Shown here piece after piece: positions 16,436 to 28,262 of a stretch of DNA of 64,000 nt. Origin of the DNA: Phycicoccus sp. M110.8 (lineage in GTDB: Bacteria > Actinomycetota > Actinomycetes > Actinomycetales > Dermatophilaceae). Both the position numbers and the translations under genes were made by a program. How positions within the stretch are numbered: the stretch's first letter is position 1; each line of letters begins with the position of its first letter. The notes beneath the pieces were generated by a model. That model searched no databases. It saw nothing but the letters and a program-made list of their open reading frames with translations, and was not told the origin of the DNA. Where the stretch lies: NCBI RefSeq assembly GCF_032464895.1, contig NZ_JAWDIC010000001.1:930001-994000 (forward strand), read 5' to 3'.

Positions 16436-18024
16436 CGGCGACCGACCGCCTTGAGCGCCTGCAGCGCCGAGGTCATGACCCGGACGTAGGTCTCCTGCGA
16501 CATGCCGAACGCCGGACCGATCGGCAGGCCGTACTGCACCGTGACGTTCTGCGACTCGGTGTACTTGAGGATGCCCTCGGCGCCGTGCCGTCGCCCGACC
16601 CCGGACTGCTTCATCCCGCCCATCGGGCTGGCCACGCTCCCCCATGCCGCGGCATACCCCTCGTTGACGTTGACGGTCCCGGCGTGGATCGCGGTGGCGA
16701 CGCGCTTTCCCCGGCCCACGTCGCGGGTCCAGACCGAGGCGTTGAGGCCGTAGTCGGTGTCGTTGGCGAACCGGATCGCCTCCTCGTCGCTGCCGACCCG
16801 GTAGACCGACACGACCGGGCCGAACGTCTCGCCGTCGCGCAGGTCCATCGCGCTCGTGACGCCCTCGAGCACCGTGGGCTCGTAGAAGTACGGGCCGAGG
16901 TCGGGCCGGGCCCGCCCGCCGGCGAGCACGCGCGCCCCCTTGGCCCGGGCGTCCTCGACGTGCGCACTGACGCGGTCGAGCTGGGCCTGGGAGACCAGCG
17001 ACCCCATGTCGGGCCCGTAGGCGAGGTCGGCGCCGAGCCGCATCGCCTTCACCGCGGCGACGAACCGCCGGGTGAACTCGTCGTGCACCGCGTCGTGCAC
17101 GAGCAGCCGCTCCACGGAGATGCACAGCTGCCCGCCGGAGGAGAAGCACGCCCGCACCGCTCCGTCGACGGCGCGGTCGAGGTCGGCGTCGTCGGCGACG
17201 TACATGGAGTTCTTGCCGCCGAGCTCGAGGGAGTACCCCACCAGCCGGCTGGCCACGGACTCGGCGACGGCGCGACCGGTGGCCGTCGACCCCGTGTAGC
17301 AGACGTAGTCGGTGAGGTCGACGACCGCCTGGCCCACGGTCGGCCCGTCACCGAGGACGACCTGCAGCACCGACTCGGGCAGCCCCGCCTCGGTGAGCAG
17401 CTGCACCGCCTGCAGCGCGGTCAGCGAGGCCTGCAGGTCCGGCCGCAGCACGACCGCGTTGCCCGCCATGAGCGCGGGGATCGCGTCAGTGATGGCCAGG
17501 CTGAGCGGGTAGTTCCACGGGCTGACGACGCCGACCACCCCGCGCGGGTGGTGGTGCTCGGTGCTCTGGGTGAGCACGGGGAAGAGGCCGGGTCGCCGTC
17601 GTGGACGCAGGTATGCCGCGGCCGAGCGCGCGTAGTGCCGCGCCACGATCGCGACGTCGGCGACCTCCTCGAAGGCCTGGGCGCGAGTCTTGCCGGACTC
17701 GAGCTGCACGATGTCGAGCAGCTCGACCTGCCGCTCGAGCACGAGGTCGTGGTAGCGGAGGAAGACCCGCTCACGCAGCTCCAGCGGCGTCCGGGCCCAG
17801 GCCCGCTGGGCCGCCCGGGCGGCGTCCACCGCGACGGCGACGTCCTCGCGCGTCGAGAGCGGTAGCGTCGCGAGCGGCGCCCCCGTCAGCGGCGTGACGC
17901 TTCGGTGCTCCGCCGCCCGGGGGGCAGCCACCACCCGCCGGGTGAGCCGGCGCACGAGCGCCGGGTCCACGGCATACGTCGCGGTGGGGTCGGTCTCGGG
18001 ATCGGCGATGAGCTCCGGAGCCAT
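16432..18024 (-). CDS. Succinate-semialdehyde dehydrogenase-type aldehyde dehydrogenase (GabD2-like)
   Basis: Oxidises succinate semialdehyde, or a related aldehyde, to the acid with NAD(P)+. The 530-residue protein shows the ALDH set: SPWNYPLSLAITDAIPALMAGN, the Glu-containing LELGGKNSMYVADDADLDRA, the catalytic Cys in SGGQLCISVERL and the late EETFGPV-like DGETFGPVVSVYRV. The long N-terminus (TRRVVAAPRAAEHRSVTPLTG) is typical of the GabD2 group. Two CGGCATAC copies lie in its coding strand near the termini. Its stop overlaps the GMC oxidoreductase start, suggesting that aldehydes made by the oxidoreductase may be its substrates. Confidence 0.88.
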   Translation of the reverse strand: MAPELIADPETDPTATYAVDPALVRRLTRRVVAAPRAAEHRSVTPLTGAPLATLPLSTREDVAVAVDAARAAQRAWARTPLELRERVFLRYHDLVLERQVELLDIVQLESGKTRAQAFEEVADVAIVARHYARSAAAYLRPRRRPGLFPVLTQSTEHHHPRGVVGVVSPWNYPLSLAITDAIPALMAGNAVVLRPDLQASLTALQAVQLLTEAGLPESVLQVVLGDGPTVGQAVVDLTDYVCYTGSTATGRAVAESVASRLVGYSLELGGKNSMYVADDADLDRAVDGAVRACFSSGGQLCISVERLLVHDAVHDEFTRRFVAAVKAMRLGADLAYGPDMGSLVSQAQLDRVSAHVEDARAKGARVLAGGRARPDLGPYFYEPTVLEGVTSAMDLRDGETFGPVVSVYRVGSDEEAIRFANDTDYGLNASVWTRDVGRGKRVATAIHAGTVNVNEGYAAAWGSVASPMGGMKQSGVGRRHGAEGILKYTESQNVTVQYGLPIGPAFGMSQETYVRVMTSALQALKAVGRR

Positions 18025-18096
18025 GGCGTCAGCCTAGGTCCGCGACCCGTTCCTTACCAGTAGTCAGTTACGCGACCTGTCCCACACGGGTACTCA

Positions 18097-18163
18097 CTTG
18101 TTGCCACCTGGTGGTCACGCAGCCGCCCCCGAGGGCGCACGGTGACCACGAGCTGGCAACAAG
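18097..18163. terminator. Bipartite inverted repeat downstream of guaB3
   Basis: CTTGTTGCCA (18097-18106) pairs with TGGCAACAAG (18154-18163), and GTGGTCAC (18111-18118) with GTGACCAC (18142-18149). The two stems are separated by a symmetric 4/4 internal loop. It lies just beyond the guaB3 stop on the leftward transcript and upstream of the dehydrogenase start. Confidence 0.55.
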
Positions 18164-18183
18164 AGGAAAGGCCGTCGAGCGGG

Positions 18184-19305
18184 TCAGCTCTGCTGGTAGG
18201 GCGCGACGACGACCTCGACGCGCTGAAACTCCTTGACGTCGGAGTACCCGGTCGTGGCCATCGCGCGACGCAGCGCGCCCACGAGGTTGGTGGTGCCGTC
18301 GGCCACCCGGCCCGGGCCGAAGAGGATCTGCTCGAGCGAGGCGACCGCCCCCACCTCGACCCGCGACCCGCGCGGCAGCTCCTGGTGGTGCGCCTCGGGG
18401 CCCCAGTGCAGGCCGCGACCCGGCGCGTCGGTGGCCCGGGCGAGCGCCGCACCGAGCATGACCGCGTCGGCGCCGCACGCGATCGCCTTGACGATGTCGC
18501 CGCTCGTGCCGACACCGCCGTCGGCGATGACGTGCACGTAGCGGCCGCCGGACTCGTCGAGGTAGTCGCGCCGGGCGGCGGCGACGTCGGCGATCGCGCT
18601 GGCCATCGGGGCGTGGATGCCGAGGGTGCGCCGGGTCGTGTGCGCGGCGCCGCCGCCGAAACCGACGAGGACGCCGGCCGCGCCGGTGCGCATGAGGTGC
18701 AGGGCCGCGGTGTACGACGCCGCGCCGCCGACGATGACCGGCACGTCGAGCTCGTAGATGAACCGCTTGAGGTTGAGCGGCTCCGCCCGGCCGGACACGT
18801 GCTCGGCGCTGACGGTGGTGCCGCGGATGACGAAGAGGTCGACGCCTGCGTCGACCACGGTCTTCCAGAACTGCTGGGTGCGCTGCGGGCTCAGGGCACC
18901 GGCCACGGTGACGCCGGCCTCGCGCACCTCGCGCAGACGCTGGGCGATGAGCTCGGGCTGGATCTCCGGGGCGTACAGCTCCTGCATCCGGGCGGTCGCG
19001 GTTGCAGGGTCGAGCGTCGCGATCTCGGCCAGGACCGGCGCCGGGTCCTCGTAGCGGGTCCACAGCCCCTCGAGGTCGAGGACGGGGAGCCCGCCCAGAC
19101 GGCCGAGCGCGATCGCCGACTCGGGCGACATGACCGAGTCCATCGGCGCGGCGATGACGGGGATGTCGAAGTGGTAGGCGTCGATCTGCCAGCCGACCGA
19201 GACCTCCTCGGGGTCGCGCGTGCGGCGCGAGGGCACCACGGCGATGTCGTCGAAGGAGTAGGCCCGGCGTCCGCGCTTGCCGCGTCCGATCTCGATCTCA
19301 GTCAC
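18184..19305 (-). CDS. guaB3: GuaB3-family IMP dehydrogenase-related protein
   Basis: A 373-residue TIM-barrel protein of the GuaB3 family, without the CBS domains of true IMP dehydrogenase. DIAVVPSRRTRDPEEV, VIAAPMDSVMSPESA and VIADGGVGTSGDIVKAIACGADAVMLG correspond to the substrate-binding strands. At the active-site loop, where guaB reads GPGSICTTR, this protein reads VGFGGGAAHTTRR. The catalytic Cys is replaced, so ordinary IMP dehydrogenase chemistry through a covalent intermediate seems unlikely. It follows guaB in the same direction after a 421-bp gap. Confidence 0.88.
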   Translation of the reverse strand: MTEIEIGRGKRGRRAYSFDDIAVVPSRRTRDPEEVSVGWQIDAYHFDIPVIAAPMDSVMSPESAIALGRLGGLPVLDLEGLWTRYEDPAPVLAEIATLDPATATARMQELYAPEIQPELIAQRLREVREAGVTVAGALSPQRTQQFWKTVVDAGVDLFVIRGTTVSAEHVSGRAEPLNLKRFIYELDVPVIVGGAASYTAALHLMRTGAAGVLVGFGGGAAHTTRRTLGIHAPMASAIADVAAARRDYLDESGGRYVHVIADGGVGTSGDIVKAIACGADAVMLGAALARATDAPGRGLHWGPEAHHQELPRGSRVEVGAVASLEQILFGPGRVADGTTNLVGALRRAMATTGYSDVKEFQRVEVVVAPYQQS

Positions 19306-19726
19306 CGCGCAAGGCTATCGGCCACAGCCCGCCGGGCCGAATGCGGCGGGGCGCCCACGGCAGCTTCGCGGGATGCCCTGGCCGACTGCACGGGCCGCCC
19401 CCGGCCGACTGCACAGGACGCGCCGGGTGGGGTACGGGGGATGCACGGCACCCCGCCGCCGGGTGAGGGGTGCCGACGACGGGGCGCCTGGGGACGCCGT
19501 ACCACGCACCAGCGTGGTGACGACGAAACCATGGTGCTCCCCTGCTCGACCCGAGGGGGACGGGCCGTGCTGGAAGCGTAGGCGCGCCCGGTGCGGCGAC
19601 GGATCACCCCAAAGGCGTACGCGTCCTCCCACACCGTCTGGACGCCCGTGCGGGTCGCCTGACGGACCCCGCCCCCGGTCGTCGGGTCGCCTGAGTGCAG
19701 CCTGCCCCGACGCGTGGGGCTCGGCG
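19306..19726. other. 421-bp spacer between guaB and guaB3, no confident gene
   Basis: No convincing protein or RNA gene is visible. The stretch has short direct repeats: GGCCGACTGCAC twice near 19379-19417, and GTCGCCTGA twice near 19656-19694 on the plus strand. A minus-strand frame is open but has no clear start, ribosome binding site or recognisable domain. Confidence 0.5.
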
Positions 19727-21815
<2,089 letters not shown>

Positions 21816-21834
21816 CGCTCCTAGACTCGGGGTC

Positions 21835-22056
21835 GTGAGCCTGCTCGAGATCCCGATCCGTGACGAGTCCATCCGGCTCGGCCAGCTGCTCAAGCTCGCC
21901 GGGGTGGTCGAGGACGGCGCCATGGCGCGCGCGGTGGTCGAGAACGGTGAGGTCCTCCTCGACGGCACCGTCTGCCTGCGCCGCGGCACCCAGGTGCGCC
22001 CGGGCCAGACCGTGGAATATGCCGGGGAGTCCATCCAGGTCGTCCGCCCCGCCTAG
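21835..22056 (+). CDS. Small S4-domain RNA-binding protein
   Basis: A 73-residue stand-alone S4 domain: ESIRLGQLLKLAGVVEDGAMARAVVENGEVLLDGTVCLRRGTQVRPGQTVEYAG has the alpha-L fold order with the conserved Gly-Glu-Val turn. Such proteins (YbcJ/YaaA-like) bind structured RNA, often rRNA. It starts at GTG 21835, 19 bases after whiB, and probably shares its transcript. Its TAG stop interlocks with the stop of the convergent gene (both read from CTAG). Confidence 0.85.
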   Translation: MSLLEIPIRDESIRLGQLLKLAGVVEDGAMARAVVENGEVLLDGTVCLRRGTQVRPGQTVEYAGESIQVVRPA

Positions 22057-23540
22057 CGGTAGGACACGTCGAGCCCGGTGCTGACCATCGCGGCGGACGC
22101 CGGGCCGAGCCGGAGCCACTCGCGGCGGTCGAAGTCGACACCGAGCTGCTCCGGGCAGGCCCCTGCCAGGTCGACGACTCGGCCGGTCGTGGTCCTGACC
22201 CGCAGGACGTACAGGGCGTTGGACCCGCTGCACGCCGGTCGCGGCTGGCGGGTGGAACCGTGGCTCGCCAGCTCGGCGTCGAGCTGCGCCACCTGCGACT
22301 GTGCCAGGACCAGCCTCGTGACCGGGCGCATCCTGGGGACCCGGCCGCTCACCGGCAGCGGGTGCAGGCACAGGGTCGCCAGGTCGAACCGCGTGCCGCG
22401 CGGCAGCGGCTCGGCCCCCGTCGCGCCCGTCCGCGGGTCGAAGACCGGTGGGCAGGTGAGGAAGCCGTCGGCCCAGCGCACCTGCGCGCGCACGGTGTCC
22501 TGCTCCGCCTCGGCGCGGTAGAAGCTGTCCAGGGTGGGCCACCCGTTGCAGCGCAGGCTCTCGTTCGCGTAGGTCGCGACGTGCCCGTCGGACGACTCCA
22601 CGAGCACCCGGAATGCGGGCCCCTGCGGGACGTCGCCGCACCCGGACCCGGCGTCCCGCCTGGTCAGCACGACCATGGCGATCGCGCGGGGGTCGGTCAC
22701 CGGCTGCGACGGGGGCAGGTAGCCGGTCCAGACCGAGTCGTCGTCGGTCCGCGCGCACACCACGACGCCGACCACCGGGTTGCCGGGCGGCCCGAGGCCC
22801 GAGCCCGGCGGCACCACGGGCGCGTCCTGCCGGCGGACGCAGTCGGAGGAGGCGAGCGCTGTTCGGGACGGTGTGTGGACCGACGGCGTGGGCTGTCCGG
22901 GCGCCCCCAGGCGGGGCGCGGCGACGGATGCCGCGATGGCCGCCGCACCCAGCAGCACCACGGCGGCGCCTGCCCACCCGGCGGTCCGGCGAGCCCTGGA
23001 CGGGCGCGCGGCCGGGGGTCCGGCGAGCCCGTCGAGCGAGGGGGACGCCGGGGCCAGTCGGTCGAGGGAAGCGGCGAGCCCGGCCGCGTCGAGGCCGGTG
23101 GCCGTCTCCAGCGACCCCACGGCCGCGTCGCGACGGCGGCGGGCGGCGGCCACCGGCTCGTCGAGCGCGGCGGCCAGCTGGGCATCACCCAGTCCGTCGA
23201 AGAGGGCCAGGACGACCCGCGCCCGGTCGGCGGGCGACAGCGCCAGCAGCGCCGTGAGCACCCTGCGGTCGTCGGCCGGGGCCGCGCCCCCTGCCACGAC
23301 AACCCGACGCACCCCGTGCCGGTGCAGGTCGACGAGCACCCGGCGCAGCTCCGCGTCGTAGGAACCGGCCCCGACGTCCGCCAGGTGGGCCCAGCGGGGC
23401 CACGCCCGGGCCAGCGCCGCACCCACGAGCCGTCGTGCGCCCTCGTCGCTGCCGGTCAGCAGCCAGGCGGTGCGCAGCAGGTCGACGCCTCGGGCCTCGA
23501 CGTACTCCTCGAAACCCGGCGCGGACGCATACCGCTCCAT
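22053..23540 (-). CDS. Sigma-factor-like N-domain fused to a membrane span and outer domain
   Basis: A 495-residue protein. Residues 1-170 resemble SigE-type ECF sigma factors: FEEYVEARGVDLLRTAWLLTGSDEGAR like region 2 and LTALLALSPADRARVVLALF ... AAARRRRDAAVGSL like region 4. Region 2 looks eroded, and the usual aromatic DNA-melting residues are not evident. A single span (GWAGAAVVLLGAAAIAASVAA, about residues 186-208) follows, then a 280-residue extracytoplasmic part with seven or more cysteines (SDCVRR, GVVVCART, GCGDV, LRCNGW, LTCPPV, LCLHPL). The ATG at 23540 begins the sigma-like homology. It could be a membrane-tethered regulator or a degenerate sigma. No separate anti-sigma gene is adjacent. 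Confidence 0.72.
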   Translation of the reverse strand: MERYASAPGFEEYVEARGVDLLRTAWLLTGSDEGARRLVGAALARAWPRWAHLADVGAGSYDAELRRVLVDLHRHGVRRVVVAGGAAPADDRRVLTALLALSPADRARVVLALFDGLGDAQLAAALDEPVAAARRRRDAAVGSLETATGLDAAGLAASLDRLAPASPSLDGLAGPPAARPSRARRTAGWAGAAVVLLGAAAIAASVAAPRLGAPGQPTPSVHTPSRTALASSDCVRRQDAPVVPPGSGLGPPGNPVVGVVVCARTDDDSVWTGYLPPSQPVTDPRAIAMVVLTRRDAGSGCGDVPQGPAFRVLVESSDGHVATYANESLRCNGWPTLDSFYRAEAEQDTVRAQVRWADGFLTCPPVFDPRTGATGAEPLPRGTRFDLATLCLHPLPVSGRVPRMRPVTRLVLAQSQVAQLDAELASHGSTRQPRPACSGSNALYVLRVRTTTGRVVDLAGACPEQLGVDFDRREWLRLGPASAAMVSTGLDVSYR

Positions 23541-23664
23541 CGCGACCACCTCGCCGCGCCCGCGCACCCCGTGGCGCACGGGCGACCTCTCCAATGTCGC
23601 ACACGGCGAGGGCCCGCCCCCACCGGAGTGGGAGCGGGCCCTCGCGAGCAGGGAGGCGGCTGGC

Positions 23665-25296
<1,632 letters not shown>

Positions 25297-25312
25297 TCAG
25301 TGAAGTTCGGCG

Positions 25313-25334
25313 GTATGCCGAGCTGCCGGCATAC
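25313..25334. repeat. Facing pair of the iterated octamer forming a hairpin in groES-groEL
   Basis: GTATGCCG (25313-25320), six-base loop, CGGCATAC (25327-25334): a perfect 8-bp stem 32 bases before the groEL start in the intergenic leader. It could mark mRNA processing or simply be two copies of the genome-wide motif. Confidence 0.8.
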
Positions 25335-25421
25335 GCGGGAAGGGTGCGTTGCGCACAACGCAGCACGCCCCGCGCGCGACCCCAGCGGGGCCCGCCGGGG
25401 CGTGCTGTGTGTGGTGCGTCG

Positions 25422-25715
25422 TCAGCCGACGACGGCGAGGACGTCGCGCGCGGAGAGGATGAGGTACTCCTCGCCGCCGTGCTTGATCTCGGTGCCGCCG
25501 TACTTGCTGTAGATCACGCGGTCGCCGACGTTGACGTCGAGCGGGACGCGGTTGCCGTGGTCGTCGATGCGACCCGGGCCGATCGCGAGGACCTCGCCCT
25601 CCTGGGGCTTCTCCTTCGCGGTGTCCGGGATGACGAGGCCGGACGCGGTGGTCTGCTCGGCCTCGACGCTCTTGACGACGATGCGGTCTTCGAGCGGCTT
25701 GATGGAAACCGACAC
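25422..25715 (-). CDS. groES: Co-chaperonin GroES
   Basis: The 97-residue heptamer-forming lid of the GroEL cage. [44 protein letters not shown] carries the mobile loop ([10 protein letters not shown]) that contacts Gro[19 protein letters not shown] forms the roof and barrel. It starts at GTG 25715 with GGGGAGG upstream. It is the first gene of the heat-shock operon, preceded by a promoter flanked by two CIRCE operators. Confidence 0.97.
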   Translation of the reverse strand: MSVSIKPLEDRIVVKSVEAEQTTASGLVIPDTAKEKPQEGEVLAIGPGRIDDHGNRVPLDVNVGDRVIYSKYGGTEIKHGGEEYLILSARDVLAVVG

Positions 25716-25812
25716 GATGGTGACCTCCCCTTCGGGAATGTCGGAGTGGACAGGTGGATGCTGTGCGTCGCAGTCGTTCGGCCGCCGTCGCGGGGGTCGG
25801 CCTGCTCCTGCG

Positions 25813-25839
25813 TTAGCACTCGGCGAACCGGAGTGCCAA
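25813..25839. promoter_or_regulatory. CIRCE operator 1 (HrcA site), proximal
   Basis: TTAGCACTC (25813-25821), 9-base spacer, GAGTGCCAA (25831-25839). Matches the TTAGCACTC-N9-GAGTGCTAA consensus with one mismatch. On the groES strand it lies just downstream of the -10. Confidence 0.95.
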
Positions 25840-25844
25840 CGGCA

Positions 25845-25874
25845 AATCTAGGCACCCTGTTAGCACTCGGTCAA
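25845..25874 (-). promoter_or_regulatory. Vegetative-type promoter of groES-groEL
   Basis: On the minus strand TTGACC (25874-25869) and TAGATT (25850-25845) are separated by 18 bases. The -35 falls inside the distal CIRCE and the -10 directly before the proximal one, so HrcA would occlude both sides. Confidence 0.75.
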
Positions 25875-25886
25875 CTCGAGTGCCAA
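25860..25886. promoter_or_regulatory. CIRCE operator 2 (HrcA site), distal
   Basis: TTAGCACTC (25860-25868), 9-base spacer, GAGTGCCAA (25878-25886). Same arms as the proximal site, 47 bases apart centre to centre. The spacer contains the likely -35. Confidence 0.95.
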
Positions 25887-25962
25887 CCCGTGTCGCGACG
25901 TTCGCCGTGGGCGGACGACGGCCCGGATATCCGGTTGAGCGGGTCGAGCCCGCTGCGGCAGG

Positions 25963-26781
25963 GTGGCGCCCGTGACCGACTCCCCCGACGCCCTGCTCCG
26001 CGCCTACGACGAGCAGCTCCGCGTCGAGGTCGCCTCGGCCGTCGCGGTCGAGCGGATCGGGCCGCTGGCCTGCGCCACCTACCTCGGCGGGCGTGGCTTC
26101 ATCACGTACCGGAGCCTGGACACCGACGGTGAGCCCGCGACCGAGGAGCGCGTCCGCGAGCTCGTCGACGCGGCGCACGCGCACTACGAGCAGGACCCGG
26201 CCATCGTGCGGGTGGAGTGGAAGACGCGCGGTCACGACCACGCGCCGGGGCTGCACGACGCCCTCGTCGCGCGCGGATTCGTCCCGGACGAGCCGGAGTC
26301 GGTGATGGTCGGCGAGGCACGGCTGCTCGCGTACGACGTGCAGCTGCCCGAGGGCGTGGTCGTCCGGCAGGTCAGCGACGAGGACGACGTCCGGCGGATG
26401 CTGGCGATGCAGGCCGAGGTGTTCGGCGACTCCCCCGAGCTCGCCGCCGAGATGGAGCAGCAGATCTTCCACCGCCTGCGCACCCGCGACGACATGGAGA
26501 TGTGGGTCGCCGAGGCCGGCGGCGAGGTCGTGAGCGCGGGCCGGCTCGAGCCGGTCGAGGGCACCGAGTTCGCGGGAATCTGGGGCGGGGCGACCCGTCC
26601 GGAGTGGCGTGGCCGGGGCATCTACCGCGCGCTGACGTCGGCCCGGGCAGGGTCGGCCCTGCGCCACGGCAAGCGGTACGTCAACAGCGACTCGACCGAG
26701 TTCTCCCGCCCGATCCTGGAGCAGTCGGGGCTGGTCAAGGTCACCACCACGACGCCCTACGAGTGGCGCCGCGACCGCTGA
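25963..26781 (+). CDS. GNAT-family N-acetyltransferase
   Basis: A 272-residue protein whose C-terminal half is a GNAT fold. MWVAEAGGEVVSAGRLEPVEGTEFAGIWGGATRPEWRGRGIYRAL contains the acetyl-CoA pyrophosphate-binding R-G-x-G-x-[YA] loop (WRGRGIYRAL). The N-terminal ~120 residues are a degenerate GNAT-like repeat, so a double-GNAT arrangement is possible. GTG starts at 25963 or 25972. The acceptor substrate is unknown. Confidence 0.82.
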   Translation: MAPVTDSPDALLRAYDEQLRVEVASAVAVERIGPLACATYLGGRGFITYRSLDTDGEPATEERVRELVDAAHAHYEQDPAIVRVEWKTRGHDHAPGLHDALVARGFVPDEPESVMVGEARLLAYDVQLPEGVVVRQVSDEDDVRRMLAMQAEVFGDSPELAAEMEQQIFHRLRTRDDMEMWVAEAGGEVVSAGRLEPVEGTEFAGIWGGATRPEWRGRGIYRALTSARAGSALRHGKRYVNSDSTEFSRPILEQSGLVKVTTTTPYEWRRDR

Positions 26782-26808
26782 CCGACCCCTCGCGCGCGGT
26801 AGGGAACA

Positions 26809-28047
26809 ATGCCGCGCATGGACCTGGCCCTGCTGCGACGGCTCACCACCGGCGAGGGGTGGGGCCTGCTCCAGTCGCTCCCGCCGTACGACGAGAAGGA
26901 GGCGCTGTCGCTGCAGGACCGCCTGCGCGGCGTCGGCTTCGACGCCGACCTCGTCGCTGCGGCCCTCAACCAGTCGAGGCTGCGCGCCCGCGCCGTCGAC
27001 AAGTTCGGCGAGTTCGCCCAGGGCATGGTCTTCACCTCCGACGGCCTCGAGCAGGCGACCCGACTGAGCGTGGCGGCTCGGCACGCGCAGCGCTTCCGGC
27101 AGGCCGGCATCTCCACCGTCCACGACCTCGGCTGCGGCATCGGTGCGGACGCCATGGCGATGGCCGGACTCGACCTCCGGGTCCGGGCCATCGACGCCGA
27201 CGAGGTGACGGCGGCCATCGCCGCCGTCAACCTGCGCCACTGGCCCGAGTCCACGGCGGTCCAGGGCCGGGTCGAGGAGTTCGTCCCGCCGGCCGGTGAG
27301 GGCGCCCGTGGCGTGGGCGCGTGGCTGGACCCGGCGCGGCGTACGCCCGGGGTCGCCGACGTGCACGGGCGCACCCGCCGCGTGTTCGGCCTCGAGTCCA
27401 TGACGCCGAGCTGGGAGCAGGTGCAGGAGATCGCCCGCGCCCTGCCCGCGACGGGCGTGAAGCTGGCGCCTGCGTTCCCGCACCACGCGCTGCCCGCGGG
27501 GGCCGAGGCCCAGTGGACCTCCCTGTCCGGCGAGGTGCTGGAGTGTGCCGTCTGGTTCGGGCCCCTGGCACAGGCCCCCGGGCGGACGGCGGCCCTGCTG
27601 CGCCCCGGCGCAGCCCCGGTCGTCGTGACCGAGGCCGACGCCCCCGAGCACGAGCGGGTCGCGTCGCTGGGTGCGGTGGGTTCGTGGCTCTACGAACCCG
27701 ACAAGGCCGTGCTGCGGGCAGGGCTCGTGGGTGCGGTGGCTGCGGCCGTCGACGGGTGCGAGCTCGACGAGGGGGTGGGCTACGTGAGCGCCGACCGTGC
27801 AGAGGACGTGCCGTTCGCTCGGAGGTTCGTCGTCGTCGAGGCGATGCCGTTCAACGTCAAGGCGCTGCGCGGGTGGCTGCGCGACCACGGCTTCGACCGG
27901 CTCACCGTCAAGAAGCGCGGGGTGTCCGTCGACGCGGACCTGCTGCGCCGCCAGCTGCGCCTGCCGGCCAAGGGCTCGTCGGAGGCGACCGTCGTCCTGA
28001 CCCGCGTGCGCAGCAACCAGGTGGCCCTCATCGTCCGACCCGCCTGA
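26809..28047 (+). CDS. Class I SAM-dependent methyltransferase with THUMP-like domain
   Basis: A 412-residue protein. The central SAM-binding motif I is VHDLGCGIGADAMAMAG, followed by the acidic ribose-binding VRAIDADEVT. AWLDPARRTPG takes the place of the catalytic DPPR-type motif. The C-terminal part (LRGWLRDHGFDRLTVKKRGVSVDADLLRR) is the THUMP-like domain annotated for this actinobacterial group, suggesting an RNA substrate. The target nucleotide cannot be read from sequence. It lies 27 bp after the GNAT gene and is probably co-transcribed. Confidence 0.85.
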   Translation: MPRMDLALLRRLTTGEGWGLLQSLPPYDEKEALSLQDRLRGVGFDADLVAAALNQSRLRARAVDKFGEFAQGMVFTSDGLEQATRLSVAARHAQRFRQAGISTVHDLGCGIGADAMAMAGLDLRVRAIDADEVTAAIAAVNLRHWPESTAVQGRVEEFVPPAGEGARGVGAWLDPARRTPGVADVHGRTRRVFGLESMTPSWEQVQEIARALPATGVKLAPAFPHHALPAGAEAQWTSLSGEVLECAVWFGPLAQAPGRTAALLRPGAAPVVVTEADAPEHERVASLGAVGSWLYEPDKAVLRAGLVGAVAAAVDGCELDEGVGYVSADRAEDVPFARRFVVVEAMPFNVKALRGWLRDHGFDRLTVKKRGVSVDADLLRRQLRLPAKGSSEATVVLTRVRSNQVALIVRPA

Positions 28048-28186
28048 ACGGGGCGGGTCCGAGACCGGCCGGGCGCGGGCCGCGGCGGGAGGCGACCGGC
28101 GGCTCGCGACGGGCCACGGACCGGCCGTCAAACGCCTTCGTCCACAGGCACTGCCACGGCGTCCGGCGCGTCCACAGCGACTCGCC

Positions 28187-28224
28187 GTGACCTCTTTGTG
28201 ACCCGGCGGGCCCTTCGGTACGGT
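28187..28224 (+). promoter_or_regulatory. Promoter with MtrA-like direct repeat before the cell-wall gene
   Basis: GTGAC at 28187-28191 and again at 28198-28202 gives an 11-bp (one helical turn) direct repeat. It overlaps a -35-like TTGTGA (28196-28201), and TACGGT (28219-28224) follows after 17 bases. MtrA, which controls peptidoglycan hydrolase genes in actinobacteria, binds direct repeats of this general form; the assignment is tentative. Confidence 0.4.
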
Positions 28225-28262
28225 GACCGCTGGTCCCCCCGCCAACCAGGAACTGCCACCTC

